DNA from: Armatimonadota bacterium
GTDB lineage: Bacteria; Armatimonadota; JAAZEB01
Assembly (NCBI GenBank): GCA_016199585.1
Contig: JACQGM010000252.1
Coordinates: 1-38,467 of the forward strand
Direction of reading: 5' to 3'
DNA: 38,467 nt
Shown here: positions 23,336-32,351 of the stretch, one piece after another
Numbering within the stretch: position 1 is the first letter of the stretch
How the letters are laid out: the number at the start of each line of letters is the position of its first letter
The notes under the pieces: generated by a model
The model's database searches: none
What the model was told of the DNA's origin: nothing
The model's input: the letters and a program-made list of their open reading frames with translations, nothing else
Made by a program: the position numbers and the translations under genes

Positions 23336-25213
23336 TCAACGGGTGAAGATCACCGGACACACCGCCTGCGCGGCGGCGCCCTCTTCGGTGGTGGCCGTGA
23401 CCCGCACCAGGTAGATGCCCGGCAGCCCGCCCGCCGGCCAGGTGACCTGATTCTGCCCCGCGCCCGACGCCTGCCGCGTCGCCAGCACCCGCACGGTGCG
23501 GCCGGCAGGCGACATCACCGCCACATCCACGGCGGCGGCGGCGGAGAGGCTGAAGCGCACCGCGCGCCCGGATCTCCCCGGCCCCCCGGCGACCTCCAGC
23601 CCGGTGATGGCGATGGCCGGCCCGGTCCTCGGCTCGGCCACGAGAAGGAGCCGCCGCCCGCTCTCGTCCAGGGGAAGCGTGTAGCTCGCCGTCGTTCTCA
23701 GGTAGCGCCGGACGTTGGCCGCTTCATCAACCAGAGTCAGGCGCACGTCTTTGGGGAGGGCGCTCAGGTCCGGCCAGGTGAGCGTGACCTCCTCACCGGG
23801 GGCCGGAGCCGCAGCGGAGACGGAGAGGCGCCACTCCTGGCGGCCCGGCGGTCCCCCCGCGCGCACGTCCACCGAGAGCGGCAGCTCGCCCTGCACCGAG
23901 GCGACATCCACGGAGGCGGCCCCCGCCGGCGGATTCGGCGGCTGGCCGATCGCCAGGCCGCGCTGCCCCTCCCCGGCGACGCCGAGGATGACCTCGCCCG
24001 AGCCCGCGCGCGAGCGCGCCTGGAGGCGCACGGCCCAACTCCCCTTGCTCCGCTCGCGCCGTCGAGACGCCAGGGCACGGTCGCCTCCCCGCGCCGCGCG
24101 GCTCGAAGGCGGCGGCAGCAGCAGCTCGCAGGCCTCGTTCGCCAAGAACCAGCAGCCGGCCGCGGTGTCCAGGCCGCTCGTCACGCCGGGGATCACCGCC
24201 GCGTCGTAGATGAGCCCGTAGCGCCCGGTCAGCGGGCTCCCTTCGTCCTGGCGCCACGCCCAGGCGTAGTCCTCCACCCATCCCGCCTCCCGGGCCTGCG
24301 CCAGCGTCTTCTCCTCCAGGCCGCGGCGCACCCGGATCTGGGCGACATCCCAGACCACAGGGAGGCGGAAGGGATTGCCGATCAGACTCCACCCCTTGGG
24401 CACCGAGACACGCGCCGACGTGGAGGGATCCACGGGGGTTCCCTGCGTCACCCGGAGCTGGCGGTCGGCGCCGAGGAGCAGCCAGTAGCCCCTGCCCGGC
24501 TCGAAGGTCACGTTCGCCCCGGTGTAGACCACGTAGTCGCCCTGGCCCTCCTTCGCGGCGGGATACCAGGTCGCCAGCTTCACGTTGGCGGCCGGCTCGC
24601 CGAGGAGGGCTGCCGGGTCGGGGTTCGCTGCTCTCACCGGCAGGGAAGCGATCTGAAACCCCGACTTCAGGCTCACCACCGCCAGCAGGATGACCACCGC
24701 GCCGTCGCGGGTGGTGACCACCTGCGCGGCCGCCGCGCTGCTGAGGGCCGTGGGGTTGGCGAGCGCCAACGGGAGCGGGCTCGGCGCTCCGGCCGCAAGC
24801 CGGAAGGTGAGCGTGACGAAGGTGCCATCGCCGCTGATGCCCTCGGCGTGCAGGAACCCGAAGCGCGCCATCCCGGATGAGGATGGGAACTGCTCCGGGT
24901 TGCCGGCGAATAGCCCCTGCGCCCCCAGCCCGCCCGCCTCGATGCCCTGGAGCGCCAGACTCGAGCCGTCGTACGCCAGGTCGAAGAGGAGCGCCCCCAG
25001 GCTCTCCACCCCGCTCAAGTCCACTTTCACCTGAACCGCGTCCCCGGGGTTCACCTCTCCCGGCGCGGTCACGGTGATGGTCGGGCCCTGGGCCCGCACA
25101 CCGGTCGCCGGGCCGGAGAGGAAGAGGAGCGGCACCAGCAGCCGCAGGGCCTGCCGTGCCACTCGGATCGTGCTGTGCCTCTTCAGGCCGCGTTCACTGC
25201 TTGATACGTGCAT
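23336..25213 (-). CDS. Secreted cohesin-like protein with FlgD-type C-terminal domain
   Basis: 625 residues. The N-terminus has a basic region then a hydrophobic core (ALRLLVPLLFLSGPATGVRAQ), so it is exported. Residues about 44-175 resemble a cohesin domain: TITVTAPGEVNPGDAVQVKV, GALLFDLAYDGSSLALQGIEAG and FVTLTFRLAAG. The middle section holds a repeated 'GWSLIGNPF' type module. The last ~80 residues (VDVAVMSPAGRTVRVLA to GIYLVRVTA) are FlgD/Ig-like, as in C-terminal sorting or anchoring domains. ATG 25213 has TAGGAG eight bases upstream, 11 bases after the stop of the dockerin-bearing gene. A longer open frame through that gene is a shadow. Inferred: receptor for a dockerin partner on the cell surface. 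Confidence 0.8.
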   Translation of the reverse strand: MHVSSSERGLKRHSTIRVARQALRLLVPLLFLSGPATGVRAQGPTITVTAPGEVNPGDAVQVKVDLSGVESLGALLFDLAYDGSSLALQGIEAGGLGAQGLFAGNPEQFPSSSGMARFGFLHAEGISGDGTFVTLTFRLAAGAPSPLPLALANPTALSSAAAAQVVTTRDGAVVILLAVVSLKSGFQIASLPVRAANPDPAALLGEPAANVKLATWYPAAKEGQGDYVVYTGANVTFEPGRGYWLLLGADRQLRVTQGTPVDPSTSARVSVPKGWSLIGNPFRLPVVWDVAQIRVRRGLEEKTLAQAREAGWVEDYAWAWRQDEGSPLTGRYGLIYDAAVIPGVTSGLDTAAGCWFLANEACELLLPPPSSRAARGGDRALASRRRERSKGSWAVRLQARSRAGSGEVILGVAGEGQRGLAIGQPPNPPAGAASVDVASVQGELPLSVDVRAGGPPGRQEWRLSVSAAAPAPGEEVTLTWPDLSALPKDVRLTLVDEAANVRRYLRTTASYTLPLDESGRRLLLVAEPRTGPAIAITGLEVAGGPGRSGRAVRFSLSAAAAVDVAVMSPAGRTVRVLATRQASGAGQNQVTWPAGGLPGIYLVRVTATTEEGAAAQAVCPVIFTR

Positions 25214-25224
25214 TGGCGCAACTC

Positions 25225-28200
25225 CTACTGCCGGCCCGCGTTCGGCTGGGCGCTGATCCCCAGCGTCATCGTGAGCGGGGCCACCCCGGCCCCGTCGGCG
25301 CGCATCCCGTAGACTTCCATGTCCCCGTTCCGGTCGCTGGCGAACACCAGCCCGCCGCTCGGCGTCCACGCCGGCTGCGCGTCGGCCGCCGGGTTCTCGG
25401 TGAGGCGGCGGACATTGGTGCCGTCCGCGTTCATGGTGTAGATCTCCGCGTTGCCGTCGCGGTTGGAGGCGAACGCCACCTGGGCTCCGTCGGGCGACCA
25501 TGCGGGGTCGGAGTCCGCGGCGGCGTGGTTGGTCAGATTCACCAGACCGGATCCATCGGTATTGCCCGCCCAGATGTCCGCGTTCCCCGAGCGCTCGGAG
25601 ACGAACGCCACGCGCGCGGCGTCGGGGGAAAGCACCGGGCTGTGGTCGGCAGCCAGGTTGAACGTGAGGCGCACGCCCACCGGCTCGCCGGCGAAGAGGC
25701 GCTGGATCTCGGGGTCGCCGTAGCGGGTGGTGGTGAAGACCAGCGTCGGCGGGCGGGCGCCGGCAGCCGAGAAGACGGGACCGAGGCCGGAGGTGTTCCC
25801 CTGCGTGTCGGTGACCGTCGCCACGAGGTCCAGGCCGCCCGCGAGCGCGCGGTCGAGTCGGCCGATCCAGGTGCCATCGGACCGGACGGGCGCCACGGCC
25901 ACCCGCGCCTGGCCCAGCGTGGCCGAGTGCGCGAAGACATCCACGCTGCTCCCGGCGGCGATCGCCGCGCGCGCCCTCGCGCCGTCGACCACGCCCTGAA
26001 CGCGCTGGCTGGCGGGGTCGAACCCGGTGATCGCGGGAGCGGGAATCTCGTCGTTGCCGCCCCCTTCCAACACGATCTCGCTGCCGGTGTTGCTCCAGGC
26101 GTTGCCCCAGATGGAGTTGTCCCGGATCGGGTTGGCGCGGGCGCCGTCGAGGACGTGGACGGCATACCCCTTGTTCATGGCGATGCTGTTTGCCTCCACG
26201 CGGTTGCCGCTGGTGCCGGCGCCCTGGATGCGCACGCCGTCCTCCGTGTGGTGACGGATGTTGTTTCCCCGGATCTGCACGCCCTGAGCGCCGCCTTCCA
26301 GCAGGATCCCCAGCCGGCTGTAGGACATGGAGCGCATTTCGCCCCCGCCTCCGGTGTAGTAGAGGCGATTGTTCAGGACCTGAACGTTCGGCTGGCCGCC
26401 GCCGCGAACGTGGATGTTGATGTCGTTGCCGTAGCTGAAGGTATTTGCCTGCTCGGCGTCGGCGCCCCCGACGGTGACGTTCTGCGAGCCTTCCTCGACG
26501 CGGACGCTCGTGCCGTTGTCGTAGAAGCGGTTGGCAACGACGCGCACGTTGGACGAGCGCGCCACCCGGATGCCGTAGGCGCACCCGGTCACCGTCCCCG
26601 CGCCGCTTCCCTGCTCCGAGCCGATCTGGACATCCTCGGCGCCGTCCACCAGGACCCCCTCGCTGGCTCGCTTGTTGCCGGAAAGGGAGGTTCCGTAGAC
26701 GAAGACGCCCTTGGGGGGCACGGCCGCCGGCGAGCTGCGGATGATGGAGAGGAGCGGCTTCCCGACCGGCACGGTTCCCGTTCCGATGCTGCAGCCTTCG
26801 TCTATCCTCTCCGATCCGATGGTGGTGTTGGCGGGTCCGTCGCGGACGACCAGTCTGTTCATGAAGCAGCGGACGATCCGGTTGGCATTGGTGCCCTCAT
26901 CCTGGATGAGGATGTCCTCATCCTTGTTAGTGGCAAGCCAGAAGTGGCGCAGCAGGTTCTCGCTCGCACCGGTGCCGATGACGATGCCCTTCTGGCAGTT
27001 GGAGATTTCCTGGAACCCGGGGAAGGGGAGCAGCTCGTTCAGCCGGGCGCCCATCGCCAGCCGGATCCCCTCGGCGCAGACCTGTACCCGCGTGCCCTTG
27101 ATCGTGTTGCGCGAGGCGAGAGCCACGTAGAGGCCTGTCCCGCACTCGCGGATGAGAGTGGTGAGCACCGTGTTGCCGGTGGTCTGCGACCCGGTGAGCT
27201 CCAGGCCGTATTGGTGGCCGGAGATGACGTTCCCCTCCAGGCGCACGTCCTGCGAGTTCTGGATCTCGATGCCGCTCTGCGGCCAGCGCGGAGCGGTGGC
27301 CCCGCCCGTGCCGGAGGTCGAGAAGGAGCAATCGGTGACGAGGACGGTGGGGTCCGGTTCGGATGGCTCCTCGGCGCGCGAGACGGCGTACAGGTTCTTG
27401 ATGAGCAGGCTGGGGGCGCCGTTCTCGCCGAAAGCTCCCTCGCGGATGACGTTGCCCCGGGGCTGGGCGCTCATCGCGGCACCTGGGACCCCTTCGATCA
27501 CGATCCCGGAGCCGCCATTCTCGGTGGCGTAGACACCATCGATGACGTTCCTGTCGGTGTCGTCTTCGTGGATGCGGATGCCGTCGAGCTTGTTCCGCTG
27601 CACCTGCGGCCGGAGCAGAGTGTTGTTCCGCGCGCCTCTCTGGAGAAGGATCCCCCAGCCATCGTTCTGGTAGGCCTGGCACGCCTCGAGGGTATTCCCT
27701 GTGGCGCCGAGACGCAGGTTGACGCCGACGGTCGTGCAGTAGGCGATCTCGCTCCAGTCAATCCGGTTCGCCTGCGCCTCGTGTTCGATAATGATCCCGA
27801 AGTCGCAAGGCCCTGGCACGCGATTGCCATCTGCGTCCACGCTCTGCCCCACCAGGCCAGAGTTCACCTCATTGCCGCGGGTTGCGGCGCCGGAGATCTC
27901 GATGCCTGTACGGCAATTCGCCACCCACACGTCGTTCACGCGGGTGCCGGTCGCGCCCTCGGAGATCTCCAACCCCTTCGCCACGCCGCTTACTGCCATG
28001 TAGCGCAGTTGGTTGCCGGAGCCGCCACGCACCGCGATGCCGCCGCGCGACCGCAGCCCCTCAACCGTGTTGCGGCTGCCGGTGATCGCCACACTGCCCA
28101 CCAGGAGGCGGTCGTTGCCCCTCGATCCGAACGAGGTCCATTTGACCGCGTTCTCATCCGTCTTGATGGTGACGTCCCCGTTGATCGCCACCCCGGCGGG

Positions 28201-29922
28201 GGGCGTGCCCCACGGCACCCCGACATCGACCGTGTCGCCGCCCGCGCCCGGCTCATCGAGGGCCAGATCCAGTATGAGCGGCCCCGTCAGTGCCACCCCC
28301 ACGCGGTCGGCCGCATCCTTCCCGACGTTATCCGTCAGGCCCGACGCGTCGCCCTCCTCCCGCTTGCCCATGCCGGGGAGTTGCGCCGGTCCGCAGACGC
28401 CATAGATGGTGGTCGTGGCCGGGTCGTCCAGGCCGTACAGGTTATAGGTTCCCGCAGGCGTCACGACACCGCCAACGACATGGTAGCGGTTGAGGGTGAC
28501 GTAGGCGGTCTCCGTGCCTGGGTGCCCGCGATCGCCCCGTTGGGTCACTGAGTCGAGGGCGTAGTCGGTGCGCACGTAGACCGGGTTGCCATCGTTGTCC
28601 TTGTTGTAGATGTTCCGTTCAGTAACGACCACGTCCGCGTCGCGGTCGTCATAGGGGGGCAGGAAGGGGCCGACCACGCCGAGGCAGGGCTTTCCCTGGA
28701 TCCAGTTGAGAGCCTCGGCGAGGGAGATAGTGCCGTCGGCGATGATGTCGGCGGAAGGCTCGGCACCGAAATCGGCGCCGCTCGCGCGCCCGGCCAGCCG
28801 CGTCACGCCGAAGGCACGGGAGATGCCGGCAGGGGTGACGAGGAGGACGATGGATTGCACATCGGGCGGGAGCTCGGCGGGCATGGTCGTCTCCAGCGAC
28901 CCGTCCGGCAGGCGGCGCGGCCTGTTGTCTGCGGCTGAGAAGCGAGGGTCTTTGAGCGGGTCCGGGCTGTCGCTCCAGACCTGTTCGACCACCTGCGCCA
29001 GGGGGTCGAGGCCGGGCATCGCCATCACCCGCTCGATGAGCTGCGCCTGCGCCGCCGGGTCGGTCATGGCAAAAAGGGGCTGCATGAGCACGAGGGCCGC
29101 GGCGGTGGAGCGCGCGTTGATGACCGCCGGAGCGGCGCCGGTGGGGTCGGGAACGGCGAACTTGAGGAAGGTGCTGTTCGGGCGGTTCTTCGGCACTGCG
29201 GCCAGCATCGTGGGGCGCCCGAGGGCGGCGGGCGCCGTGAAGCTGCCATCGGCAGCCGGGGCGCCATCACCCAGCACGCTGACGACCTCGACCGCCTGAC
29301 CACCGAACGTCGCCGGCAGCTCGATCCTGCCGGTGATCTGCGCCGACACGACGAAGGGCCGGCCGCTGCGGGCTTCGCCGCCGGGGGTGAGCACGGCGAT
29401 CTGACCCTCGCTGAAACCGGCGGGCACGGTGGCCTCCACCTCGGTGGCGCTGACCGGCGTCACGGCCGCGGCCGGCACGGAGCCGAAGAGGACGAGGATG
29501 TCACCTCTGCCGAGAGCGCCGGAGACGAAGCTCTGCCCCTTGATCCGCACGCGCGTGCCGATGGTGCCGCTGTGGGGGACGAAGTCCTCGATGGAGGGCG
29601 CTTCGAACTCGCCCGTCACCTCGCCGCGCGGGATCGAGCCGACGAACATGCGCAGCATCTGCACCACGTCGTCGCGGGTGAGCTCCCCGTCGCCGAAGGG
29701 ACGCTCGCCCGTGCCGCGCGCCGGGTAGACGTCCCCCATCGCCTTGTCGCGATCCGTGGCCGGCGTGCGCCCCTCCACCACCTGCAAGAGGCGCAGGGCG
29801 TCCTTCGCGTCCACGGCTCCGTCGTCGTTCAGGTCGCCGCGGCCCGCCTGACCCCAGGCGATGGAGGCGGACACGAAGAGGGAGAGAGCGACCGAGATGC
29901 GCAGTGTTCGTAAGGGTGACAT
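25225..29922 (-). CDS. Giant secreted dockerin/TIG/beta-helix/PD40 protein
   Basis: 1565 residues. Signal peptide (LRISVALSLFVSASIAWGQ). A type I dockerin-like pair of calcium loops follows: GDLNDDGAVDAKDALRLL (about 29-46) and FGDGELTRDDVVQML (about 76-90). An IPT/TIG domain is at about 105-195. After a middle region of unknown function comes a long right-handed parallel beta-helix (about 560-1290), shown by dozens of N-x-V/I-x-x-N/G turns such as GTRGNEVNSG and SQTTGNTVLTTLI. Four TolB/PD40 blades end the protein (DAARVAFVSERSGNADIW, GAQVAFASNRDGNAEIY and relatives). Helix parts resemble polysaccharide-binding or -cleaving modules and PD40 blades mediate protein contacts. Activity unproven. 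It lies between a lipoprotein gene and a cohesin-like gene in one operon. Confidence 0.88.
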   Translation of the reverse strand: MSPLRTLRISVALSLFVSASIAWGQAGRGDLNDDGAVDAKDALRLLQVVEGRTPATDRDKAMGDVYPARGTGERPFGDGELTRDDVVQMLRMFVGSIPRGEVTGEFEAPSIEDFVPHSGTIGTRVRIKGQSFVSGALGRGDILVLFGSVPAAAVTPVSATEVEATVPAGFSEGQIAVLTPGGEARSGRPFVVSAQITGRIELPATFGGQAVEVVSVLGDGAPAADGSFTAPAALGRPTMLAAVPKNRPNSTFLKFAVPDPTGAAPAVINARSTAAALVLMQPLFAMTDPAAQAQLIERVMAMPGLDPLAQVVEQVWSDSPDPLKDPRFSAADNRPRRLPDGSLETTMPAELPPDVQSIVLLVTPAGISRAFGVTRLAGRASGADFGAEPSADIIADGTISLAEALNWIQGKPCLGVVGPFLPPYDDRDADVVVTERNIYNKDNDGNPVYVRTDYALDSVTQRGDRGHPGTETAYVTLNRYHVVGGVVTPAGTYNLYGLDDPATTTIYGVCGPAQLPGMGKREEGDASGLTDNVGKDAADRVGVALTGPLILDLALDEPGAGGDTVDVGVPWGTPPAGVAINGDVTIKTDENAVKWTSFGSRGNDRLLVGSVAITGSRNTVEGLRSRGGIAVRGGSGNQLRYMAVSGVAKGLEISEGATGTRVNDVWVANCRTGIEISGAATRGNEVNSGLVGQSVDADGNRVPGPCDFGIIIEHEAQANRIDWSEIAYCTTVGVNLRLGATGNTLEACQAYQNDGWGILLQRGARNNTLLRPQVQRNKLDGIRIHEDDTDRNVIDGVYATENGGSGIVIEGVPGAAMSAQPRGNVIREGAFGENGAPSLLIKNLYAVSRAEEPSEPDPTVLVTDCSFSTSGTGGATAPRWPQSGIEIQNSQDVRLEGNVISGHQYGLELTGSQTTGNTVLTTLIRECGTGLYVALASRNTIKGTRVQVCAEGIRLAMGARLNELLPFPGFQEISNCQKGIVIGTGASENLLRHFWLATNKDEDILIQDEGTNANRIVRCFMNRLVVRDGPANTTIGSERIDEGCSIGTGTVPVGKPLLSIIRSSPAAVPPKGVFVYGTSLSGNKRASEGVLVDGAEDVQIGSEQGSGAGTVTGCAYGIRVARSSNVRVVANRFYDNGTSVRVEEGSQNVTVGGADAEQANTFSYGNDINIHVRGGGQPNVQVLNNRLYYTGGGGEMRSMSYSRLGILLEGGAQGVQIRGNNIRHHTEDGVRIQGAGTSGNRVEANSIAMNKGYAVHVLDGARANPIRDNSIWGNAWSNTGSEIVLEGGGNDEIPAPAITGFDPASQRVQGVVDGARARAAIAAGSSVDVFAHSATLGQARVAVAPVRSDGTWIGRLDRALAGGLDLVATVTDTQGNTSGLGPVFSAAGARPPTLVFTTTRYGDPEIQRLFAGEPVGVRLTFNLAADHSPVLSPDAARVAFVSERSGNADIWAGNTDGSGLVNLTNHAAADSDPAWSPDGAQVAFASNRDGNAEIYTMNADGTNVRRLTENPAADAQPAWTPSGGLVFASDRNGDMEVYGMRADGAGVAPLTMTLGISAQPNAGRQ

Positions 29923-29980
29923 GGCTCCGCTCCAAAGGGGCTCGAACGGACTGGCACTGCCCGCCCTTCCGTGCGGACGC

Positions 29981-30490
29981 CTACTGGAGGGGTGGCGGAC
30001 CCGCGGGCGGCAAGCCGGGAGCCTGAACGGTGATCGTCACCGCTTCTGCCGCCGAGGTGTTGCCCGCCTGGTCACGGGCACGCACCAGGAGCGTGAACGT
30101 GAGTGGCGCGCCGGACTCGCCGGTGTTCGGGGGCGCCGTCCACTCCCCGGCATAGGCAGCGCCGAAGGCGGGCGACATGGGTTGGGAAGTGCTGGCACCG
30201 TCCGGCGCGGTCACGTCGGCCCAGACGGCGGCGACGCCGCCGGCGTCGGTGACCTCGGCCGAGAGCGCCACGGTCCCGCCGGTGAACCGGACGGAGACGG
30301 GGGAAGCAGCCACGTTGCTGATGGCGGGCGGCTCGCGATCGCCGGAGACCCCGCCTCCCTGGCCGTCGCCGCCGGGGGCGCCCCCCAAGCCGGTGCCATC
30401 CACGCTGCCAAGCCAGCCGGAGCAGCCGGCGAGGAGGATCGTCAGGCCGAGGGAAGAGGCCAGGACCAGGAGGAGGAGGCAGTACCGCAT
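29981..30490 (-). CDS. Small lipoprotein with Ig-like domain
   Basis: 169 residues from ATG 30490, chosen for the SD-like GGGAG seven bases upstream and because it places a type II signal peptide at the N-terminus (MRYCLLLLVLASSLG then LLAGC, lipid-acceptor C23). A longer frame from 30616 has no such signal. A glycine-rich linker is followed by an Ig/cadherin-like beta domain (PPAISNVAASPVSVRFTGG, LTFTLLVRARDQAGNTSAAEAVTITV). Predicted outer-surface or membrane-tethered. It is the first gene of the operon leading to the dockerin-bearing and cohesin-like proteins, so it may be a docking or anchoring accessory; this is inference. Confidence 0.78.
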   Translation of the reverse strand: MRYCLLLLVLASSLGLTILLAGCSGWLGSVDGTGLGGAPGGDGQGGGVSGDREPPAISNVAASPVSVRFTGGTVALSAEVTDAGGVAAVWADVTAPDGASTSQPMSPAFGAAYAGEWTAPPNTGESGAPLTFTLLVRARDQAGNTSAAEAVTITVQAPGLPPAGPPPLQ

Positions 30491-30544
30491 CGGTTTTCTC
30501 CCTGCGGCGCCGCGCAGCGCCCGGTCGGCGGCAGCCGCGCCCGC

Positions 30545-30574
30545 GTGTCGGGAGAGCGCCCGCTCTCCCGACAC
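30545..30574. promoter_or_regulatory. 30-bp perfect palindrome upstream of the surface operon
   Basis: Fourteen-base arms GTGTCGGGAGAGCG (30545-30558) and CGCTCTCCCGACAC (30561-30574) flank only CC. It lies 55 bases before the lipoprotein start codon. With a two-base loop it is more likely a double-strand dyad for a dimeric regulator than an RNA hairpin. Confidence 0.65.
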
Positions 30575-30697
30575 AGGCATGACAGGACCATGTCCGGGTC
30601 CCGTCAAGGAGACCAAGGGCCGCCGTCCGATCGGCCAAGGACACAGCGTGCCCTTCTCACCCGGCAGTTTTCGCTATCGTGCGAGGAGTTCCTTCTG

Positions 30698-30715
30698 CAT
30701 TCGCTCGGGCGAATG
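30698..30715 (-). terminator. Perfect hairpin after the M55 peptidase gene
   Basis: CATTCGC (30698-30704), a four-base loop, GCGAATG (30709-30715). It lies 36 bases downstream of the M55 stop on the minus strand. No T-tract follows, so it may be a 3' stabiliser or a factor-dependent site. Confidence 0.45.
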
Positions 30716-30750
30716 AACATCCTCTTTCAGCCGGGGGGCCGGCGCCGGGC

Positions 30751-31554
30751 TCAGGCCTTCTTCAGCAGCTCGATGACGCTGGTGGGATGCGTCTTCCGTT
30801 CTTCCCGCGCCGGCCTCTCGCCGGTCGCGCGGTACCGGCACACGTAGGTGTAAGGCGCGGGCAGCCTGACGATTCCGAAGCTCTCCGCAGCCATCCGGCG
30901 CACCGCGGCCTCAGCACTCCGCCGGATGACCTCCCGGGCCCGCTGCGGGTGCAGGTGGACCGCAGCCTCGTTGCGCGCGGAATAGGCTTCGGGACCGACC
31001 TCGTCGCCGGTGCCCGGCATGAGGCCGCGCTTGACCTCGGCGGTCTCGATCCCCGGGTACAACTCCCGCGCCTCCTGGCACGCCGCCCGGTCGCCGGAGA
31101 GGAAGATCGTGCGGACGCCCATCTCGCTGGCGCAGAGGGCGCGCATGCCGAACTCACCCACCGACACCCCGTTGATACTCGCGTCCACCACGCCCCAATC
31201 CATCGTGTGGGCGATGTGCGCGTGCTCGGTGCCGGCCTTGGGGTGCTGCCCCACGAACGCCAGGGCGTCGTAGGAGCCATCCATCATGCGGGTGTGCATG
31301 TGGCCCGGGGGAATGCCGCGCACGTACTGCACCCGCGGATCCAGGAGCTTCAGGTTGATGCCGCCGCGCCCGTGCGCGTCGTCAACCACGACCTCCTTGG
31401 CGCCCGCCGCGAAGAACCCTTCGCACGCCGCGTTGATCTCCAGCGTCGTGAGCTCCTGGCAGAGCCCGTAGTGGATGAACTCCGGTCTGCCGAACTGCCG
31501 CCAGTTCGTGACCCCCGCTACCCCCTCCACGTCCGTGATGATGTAGATCTTCAC
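30751..31554 (-). CDS. M55-family D-aminopeptidase, DppA-like
   Basis: 267 residues, near the family length. The zinc ligands of B. subtilis DppA have clear counterparts: D8 and E10 in YIITDVEGVAG, H61 in VVDDAHGRG, the histidines of HPKAGTEHAHIAH and the glutamate of VSVGEFGMRA. GVAGVTNWRQF and the SGDRAACQEARELYPG segment are conserved. DppA-type enzymes form decameric rings that hydrolyse D-amino-acid dipeptides from cell-wall turnover. No signal peptide, so it is cytoplasmic. It is divergent from the flavodoxin-like gene at 31722, with 167 bases between; the start is an ATG followed by KIYIITD. Confidence 0.93.
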   Translation of the reverse strand: MKIYIITDVEGVAGVTNWRQFGRPEFIHYGLCQELTTLEINAACEGFFAAGAKEVVVDDAHGRGGINLKLLDPRVQYVRGIPPGHMHTRMMDGSYDALAFVGQHPKAGTEHAHIAHTMDWGVVDASINGVSVGEFGMRALCASEMGVRTIFLSGDRAACQEARELYPGIETAEVKRGLMPGTGDEVGPEAYSARNEAAVHLHPQRAREVIRRSAEAAVRRMAAESFGIVRLPAPYTYVCRYRATGERPAREERKTHPTSVIELLKKA

Positions 31555-31721
31555 GTTCGGTTCCTCTCATTGACACGCTGCCAGACTGTTCCACGCGGCG
31601 GGGGCGAGTGCCTGCTCAGCCGGGGGTTGGCACAGCGCGGCATGGCCGCAACCGAAGGTCGAGGGCGTCGGCAGTTGACGAACTCCGGCTCGCCTGCTAC
31701 TCTGAAGGGCAGGAGGTTGCC

Positions 31722-32276
31722 ATGAAGGTATTCGCCATCCTGGGGAGCCGGAACCCGGAGGGACAGACGGCGCGCGCCACGGCGGCCCTCATCGAGGGCA
31801 TCGCGGCGGCCGGCGGCGACGCGCAGCAGGCGTTCCTGCCGCTGCTGCAAGTGGAGCGCTGCCGCCAGTGCGAGGAGAACGGCTGGGGCATCTGCCGCCG
31901 CGAGGGGAGGTGCGTCATTGAGGATGACTTCGCCGCCCTGGCGCAGCGCATCCGCGAGGCGGACGCCGTCGTCTTCTCGAACCCGGTCTACTACAGCGAC
32001 CTGAGCGAGAGCCTGCGCGCGTTCACCGACCGCCTGCGCCGCGTCTGCGCGCACGAGTCGGGGAGGCAGGGCATCGCCGACAAGCCCGCCATCGGCATCT
32101 GCGTAGCGGGTGGCGGCGGCGGCGGCGCCCCCGCCGCCATCGTCACCCTGGAGAAGGTGATGCGGAGCTGCCGGCTTGATGTCGTGGACCTGATCCCGGT
32201 GCGCCGCCAGAACCTGGCGATGAAGGAAACCGTGCTGCGGGTGACGGGGCGCTGGTTCGCGGAAGACCGCAAGTGA
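31722..32276 (+). CDS. Flavodoxin-like FMN reductase family protein, second copy
   Basis: 184 residues. ATG 31722 follows AGGAGG (31711-31716) with a five-base gap; the earlier in-frame start lies upstream of that site. The phosphate loop is LGSRNPEGQTARATA (8-22). A cysteine cluster ERCRQCEENGWGICRREGRC (about 46-65) is longer than in the protein at 8914-9468 but in the same place, so the two are distant paralogues that could carry FMN plus a metal or iron-sulfur centre. SNPVYYSDLSESLRAFTDR is the conserved flavin segment. The stop codon TGA (32274-32276) lies within a heptanucleotide array. Confidence 0.87.
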   Translation: MKVFAILGSRNPEGQTARATAALIEGIAAAGGDAQQAFLPLLQVERCRQCEENGWGICRREGRCVIEDDFAALAQRIREADAVVFSNPVYYSDLSESLRAFTDRLRRVCAHESGRQGIADKPAIGICVAGGGGGGAPAAIVTLEKVMRSCRLDVVDLIPVRRQNLAMKETVLRVTGRWFAEDRK

Positions 32277-32351
32277 TGCGTCGTGCGTGATGCGCAACCC
32301 AGTGGCAGCCGAAGCGTCGCCGGTTACGCATTGCGCACTACCGGTTACTCC
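32274..32351. repeat. Heptanucleotide arrays forming an inverted repeat between convergent genes
   Basis: TGATGCG-TCGTGCG-TGATGCG (32274-32294) faces TTACGCA-TTGCGCA-CTACCGG-TTACTCC (32324-32351). The arms GTGCGTGATGCGCAACC (32283-32299) and GGTTACGCATTGCGCAC (32322-32338) are complementary at 14 of 17 positions. The stops of the plus-strand flavodoxin-like gene and the minus-strand TPR gene both fall in the array. Possible bidirectional terminator. Confidence 0.65.

Noticed and set aside
25214-26584. N-terminal extension of the cohesin-like gene to 26584
   Set aside because: It runs antisense-frame through the beta-helix gene with low-complexity arginine-rich translation. A good SD and signal peptide support ATG 25213.
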